From: Opitutia bacterium ISCC 52
Lineage (GTDB): Bacteria > Verrucomicrobiota > Verrucomicrobiia > Opitutales > UBA2995
Assembly: GCA_014529675.2 (NCBI GenBank)
Contig: CP076040.1
Span: 4,739,501 to 4,803,500 of the forward strand
Reading direction: 5' to 3'
Length of the DNA stretch: 64,000 nucleotides
In this document: in pieces, positions 61,561 to 64,000 of the stretch
Position numbering within the stretch: position 1 is the first letter of the stretch
Layout of the letters: each line of letters starts with the position of its first letter
Translations under genes and position numbers: made by a program
The notes under the pieces: generated by a model
What the model saw: the letters and a program-made list of their open reading frames with translations, nothing else
What the model was told of the DNA's origin: nothing
Database searches by the model: none

Positions 61561-63651
61561 CTACAGCAAACTCTTTCTGAGCTTTTCTGTCTGGTCTATG
61601 AAATACTCTTGAATCGAGAATTCGCTTTTTTCCGTAGTGGCTTCAATGGAGACATAATCGCCAGTTGATTCTAACTTTTTGGCGTACTTGGTGTCTTTTA
61701 AATAGAGATTCAATAACTCATCTATCAAACGGGCTTTCAGCGAAGGATTACTCACTGGAAATACGCATTCAATTCTACGAAAGAAATTGCGTGGCATCCA
61801 ATCCGCGCTGCCAGTGAATACCAGAGGCGGCTTATCTCCGTTTTCAAAATAATATACCCGGCTATGTTCCAGGTATCTGCCCAGTATGCTGATCACGCGG
61901 ATATTTTCGCTTAATTCCTCTACGCCTGGAACGAGTCCACAAATCCCGCGAATAATTAGAATGATTTCAACGCCAGCGATGGATGCGGTGTACAAATTGT
62001 CGATGGTTTCCTGATCAATCAAACTGTTCACTTTTGCTATGATTTTAGCCGGCTTTCCATCGCGTGCATTTTGCGCTTCTCGGCTTATCAGTTTATTCAT
62101 CTCTTTGTGGAGATTGAATGGGGCGACCTTTAGAATTTGGAAATTGGGGGATCGTGCAAAGCCTGTCAGAGTGTTGAACAGATCTGCGACCTCCTTGGTC
62201 ATTTCTTCATGGGAGGTCATTAAGCTAAGATCTGTATAGAGCTTCGCAGTTTTAGGATTATAGTTTCCTGTCCCGAGGTGGCAGTAGCGTTTTAATCCAT
62301 CCGGCTCACGCCTAACTACCAGGCAACATTTGCAATGTGTTTTTAAATGCGTAAGGCCATAAACTACATGGACATCTGCCTCCTCCAGCTCTCTTGCCCA
62401 TTGAATATTGTTTGCTTCGTCAAATCGTGCCTTTAGCTCGACGAGGGCCGTAACTTGTTTTCCATTCAGTGAAGCTTCCTTCAGCGCTTTGATGATCGGA
62501 CTATCTCCGCTTGTCCGATACAAGGTTTGCTTGATTGCAAATACTTGAGGGTCGCGAGCCGCTTGTTCGATAAATTCCACCACTGGTGTAAATGAATCAT
62601 ATGGGTGGTGCAAGAGGACGTCCTCCTTGGAGAGGATTTTGAAGATCGAGTCCGGTTTGTTCAGCGGCGGTCGCACATAGGGGATGAAATTCTTAAATTT
62701 CAAGTCAGGTCGCGGGACCATATCCTCAAAGTCGCGGAGACGCATCATGTTGAGTGGTCCGTTGATCCTATAGACGTGCTCTTCTTTGAGGTTAATTTGT
62801 TTGAGTAACTCTTCGAGAAGCTCGTCTTCAATTCGATGCTCAACTTCCAATCGGACTGCCGCGTTCTTTCTTAGATTCCAAAGCTCTTCTTCAATTTTTG
62901 TTACCAGGTTCTCTACTTCTTCTTCGTCGAAATACAGATCGCTGTTGCGAGAAATCCGGAAGGCGTAAACCGCACGTACTTTGTATCCTGGAAAGAGTGT
63001 GTGGGCGAAAATCTTAAGGATGTCGCTCAGGAATATGTATTTTAGGTTGTTACCCGACTCAATCTGAACGACGCGGCTTAAAATACGCGGCACCGGGATA
63101 ATCGCCATGTGGATTGAATCCGGATTACTGCCTTTGCCATGAACCCAGACAATGAGATTGAGAGTTTTATTTCCGATTTGGGGAAAGGGATGAGTAGGAT
63201 CAATCGCCAGCGGAGTGAGGACTGGATACACTTCGCTGTCAAAATACTGCCTGACCCACTCCATATCCTTTTTCGACAAGGTATCTGGAGTGCGAAATAA
63301 GATCCCTTCCTCTTTCATTGCAGAGATTAGATGCTTATGCCAGCAACGGTATTGATCATCGACCAGCTTGCGGACAAGTTCTTGGACTCTTGTCAGTTGT
63401 TGGCGTGGGCTGAGACCATCCGCACTCAGTTCGCTTACATGCGAATCGGCCTGCTGCATAAGGCCCGCAACCCGAATTTCAAAAAACTCATCTAGATTGC
63501 TACTGACGAATGAGAGAAACTTTACCCTCTCCAGGATAGGGTATTTTTCACTCATCGCCTGTTCTAAGACTCGGCGATTAAATGCCAGCCAGCTTATCTC
63601 GCGATTAAAGTAGGGGACCCGTTTTTTGACTGGCTTGGTTTCTTCACTCAT
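61561..63651 (-). CDS. ppk1: Polyphosphate kinase 1
   Basis: Makes inorganic polyphosphate from ATP through a phosphohistidine. The length of 696 residues is normal. It opens with YFNREISWLAFNRRVLEQA and LSFVSSNLDEFFEIRVAGL, the PPK N-domain signatures. The active-site part has LHHPYDSFTPVVEFI, LVELKARFDEANNIQWA, H439 in LKTHCKC and H458 in RYCHLGTGNYN. The C-terminal domain carries a second phospholipase-D-like motif, SRVYYFENGD. It is a single gene. The 180 bases downstream, before the truncated GT2, hold no gene. The 139 bases to htpG hold nothing clear either. Confidence 0.96.
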   Translation of the reverse strand: MSEETKPVKKRVPYFNREISWLAFNRRVLEQAMSEKYPILERVKFLSFVSSNLDEFFEIRVAGLMQQADSHVSELSADGLSPRQQLTRVQELVRKLVDDQYRCWHKHLISAMKEEGILFRTPDTLSKKDMEWVRQYFDSEVYPVLTPLAIDPTHPFPQIGNKTLNLIVWVHGKGSNPDSIHMAIIPVPRILSRVVQIESGNNLKYIFLSDILKIFAHTLFPGYKVRAVYAFRISRNSDLYFDEEEVENLVTKIEEELWNLRKNAAVRLEVEHRIEDELLEELLKQINLKEEHVYRINGPLNMMRLRDFEDMVPRPDLKFKNFIPYVRPPLNKPDSIFKILSKEDVLLHHPYDSFTPVVEFIEQAARDPQVFAIKQTLYRTSGDSPIIKALKEASLNGKQVTALVELKARFDEANNIQWARELEEADVHVVYGLTHLKTHCKCCLVVRREPDGLKRYCHLGTGNYNPKTAKLYTDLSLMTSHEEMTKEVADLFNTLTGFARSPNFQILKVAPFNLHKEMNKLISREAQNARDGKPAKIIAKVNSLIDQETIDNLYTASIAGVEIILIIRGICGLVPGVEELSENIRVISILGRYLEHSRVYYFENGDKPPLVFTGSADWMPRNFFRRIECVFPVSNPSLKARLIDELLNLYLKDTKYAKKLESTGDYVSIEATTEKSEFSIQEYFIDQTEKLRKSLL

Positions 63652-63790
63652 GCAAACCCAATACTATGTGGTATTTTCTATGCAGAATAAAGCTCTATTG
63701 GAGTTGAATGTTCGTTGAAGGGTATAAAGCCGGAAATAGTGCTCTTTATTTCACCTCACATGAATTAGAATAAATCCCAGAAGGATGTGC

Positions 63791-64000
63791 TTAGTCTTCT
63801 TTGGATTTGCCGGCTAGCTTCTCCATCAACTCGTAAACTCGGCCCAACATCTTCTTCGGATCTTCCAGAATACCTGCTTCGACGAGGGTATTATCAAAGA
63901 TTTGGTCAGCGATATTCTTGGCCAAGTCCGGATTGCTATGTCGTAAAGAAGCTAGGTTCTTAATCAACCCATGTCTTGGATTAATGTGTAGAACCACTTT
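63791..64000 (-). CDS. htpG: Chaperone HtpG (Hsp90), C-terminal end only
   Basis: The frame continues off the right edge. The 69 visible C-terminal codons (KVVLHINPRHGLIKNLASL through KLAGKSKED) match the HtpG C-terminal domain: L.INP.HPLI..L, then ..AD.IFD.ALL.EG..L.DP..F..R. A charged tail closes it. There is no start in the window; an internal ATG-like position at 63997 should not be read as a start. Family assignment rests on the short C-terminal block. Confidence 0.78.
   Translation of the reverse strand, partial: KVVLHINPRHGLIKNLASLRHSNPDLAKNIADQIFDNTLVEAGILEDPKKMLGRVYELMEKLAGKSKED

Noticed and set aside
1-64000. tRNA, rRNA, CRISPR arrays, IS elements or prophage
   Set aside because: I saw no tRNA-like arms, no regularly spaced direct repeats, and no transposase, integrase or phage structural genes.

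Overview
The window is a bacterial chromosome segment with no phage, IS element, CRISPR array or RNA gene that I can see. Gene content suggests a Gram-negative, probably marine or aquatic heterotroph of the Verrucomicrobiota (Opitutae-like). The grounds are a fused SecDF, a single-chain GcvP, a GldA/GldF/GldG-like ABC operon with a DUF4340 protein, a TonB receptor, Gfo/Idh/MocA plus sugar-isomerase genes, a NamZ muramidase and frequent non-ATG or SD-poor starts. The assignment is inferred from gene style, not from a marker gene. Base composition looks even across the window.

Layout. 0-7 kb: start of a DUF21 membrane protein at the left edge, gcvT-gcvH, yajC-secDF-recJ. 7-12 kb (minus): ABC ATPase, permease, GldG-like and DUF4340 proteins. 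12-18 kb: HAD phosphatase, prfA-prmC, Prc-type protease, rhomboid protease. 18-22 kb: a ferredoxin, an eroded purE remnant lying between two terminators, and a TonB receptor. 22-25 kb (minus): tyrA-aroA-cmk. 25-34 kb: a lipid-linked sugar region holding a GT-C protein, a HAD-UbiA fusion, DprE1-like and DprE2-like enzymes, a methyltransferase-GT2 fusion, a second GT-C protein and a VTT membrane protein, followed by xseA. 36-39 kb (minus): two Gfo/Idh/MocA oxidoreductases and a TIM-barrel isomerase. 39-49 kb: a secreted PD-(D/E)XK-like protein coupled to an Fpg-like glycosylase, a REP/BIME-like element, NamZ, DUF2062, a gcvP-glycerate kinase operon, nth, a catalytically dead SNase-like protein and a lipoprotein. 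49-57 kb: clpB, an orphan fused ABC permease, and a two-component cassette (one PAS kinase, two NarL-type regulators, one lone receiver). 57-61 kb (minus): a surface-sugar cluster whose two glycosyltransferases are both broken. 61-64 kb: ppk1 and the 3' end of htpG.

The strongest candidate for an undescribed system is the 26.5-33.7 kb block. A DPPR-synthase-like UbiA enzyme with a built-in HAD phosphatase domain, a DprE1-like oxidase and a DprE2-like reductase together make a full set for polyprenyl-phosphoryl-arabinose (the mycobacterial DPA route; a similar set serves D-arabinofuranose pilin glycosylation in Pseudomonas). GT-C transferases that could use such a donor are adjacent. Other points of interest are the secreted nuclease-fold protein coupled to a zinc-less Fpg homologue, and a BIME-like element that supplies the stop codons of both genes flanking it. 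Gene decay is visible at four places: purE, the 25.3 kb junction and the two glycosyltransferases at 57-61 kb.
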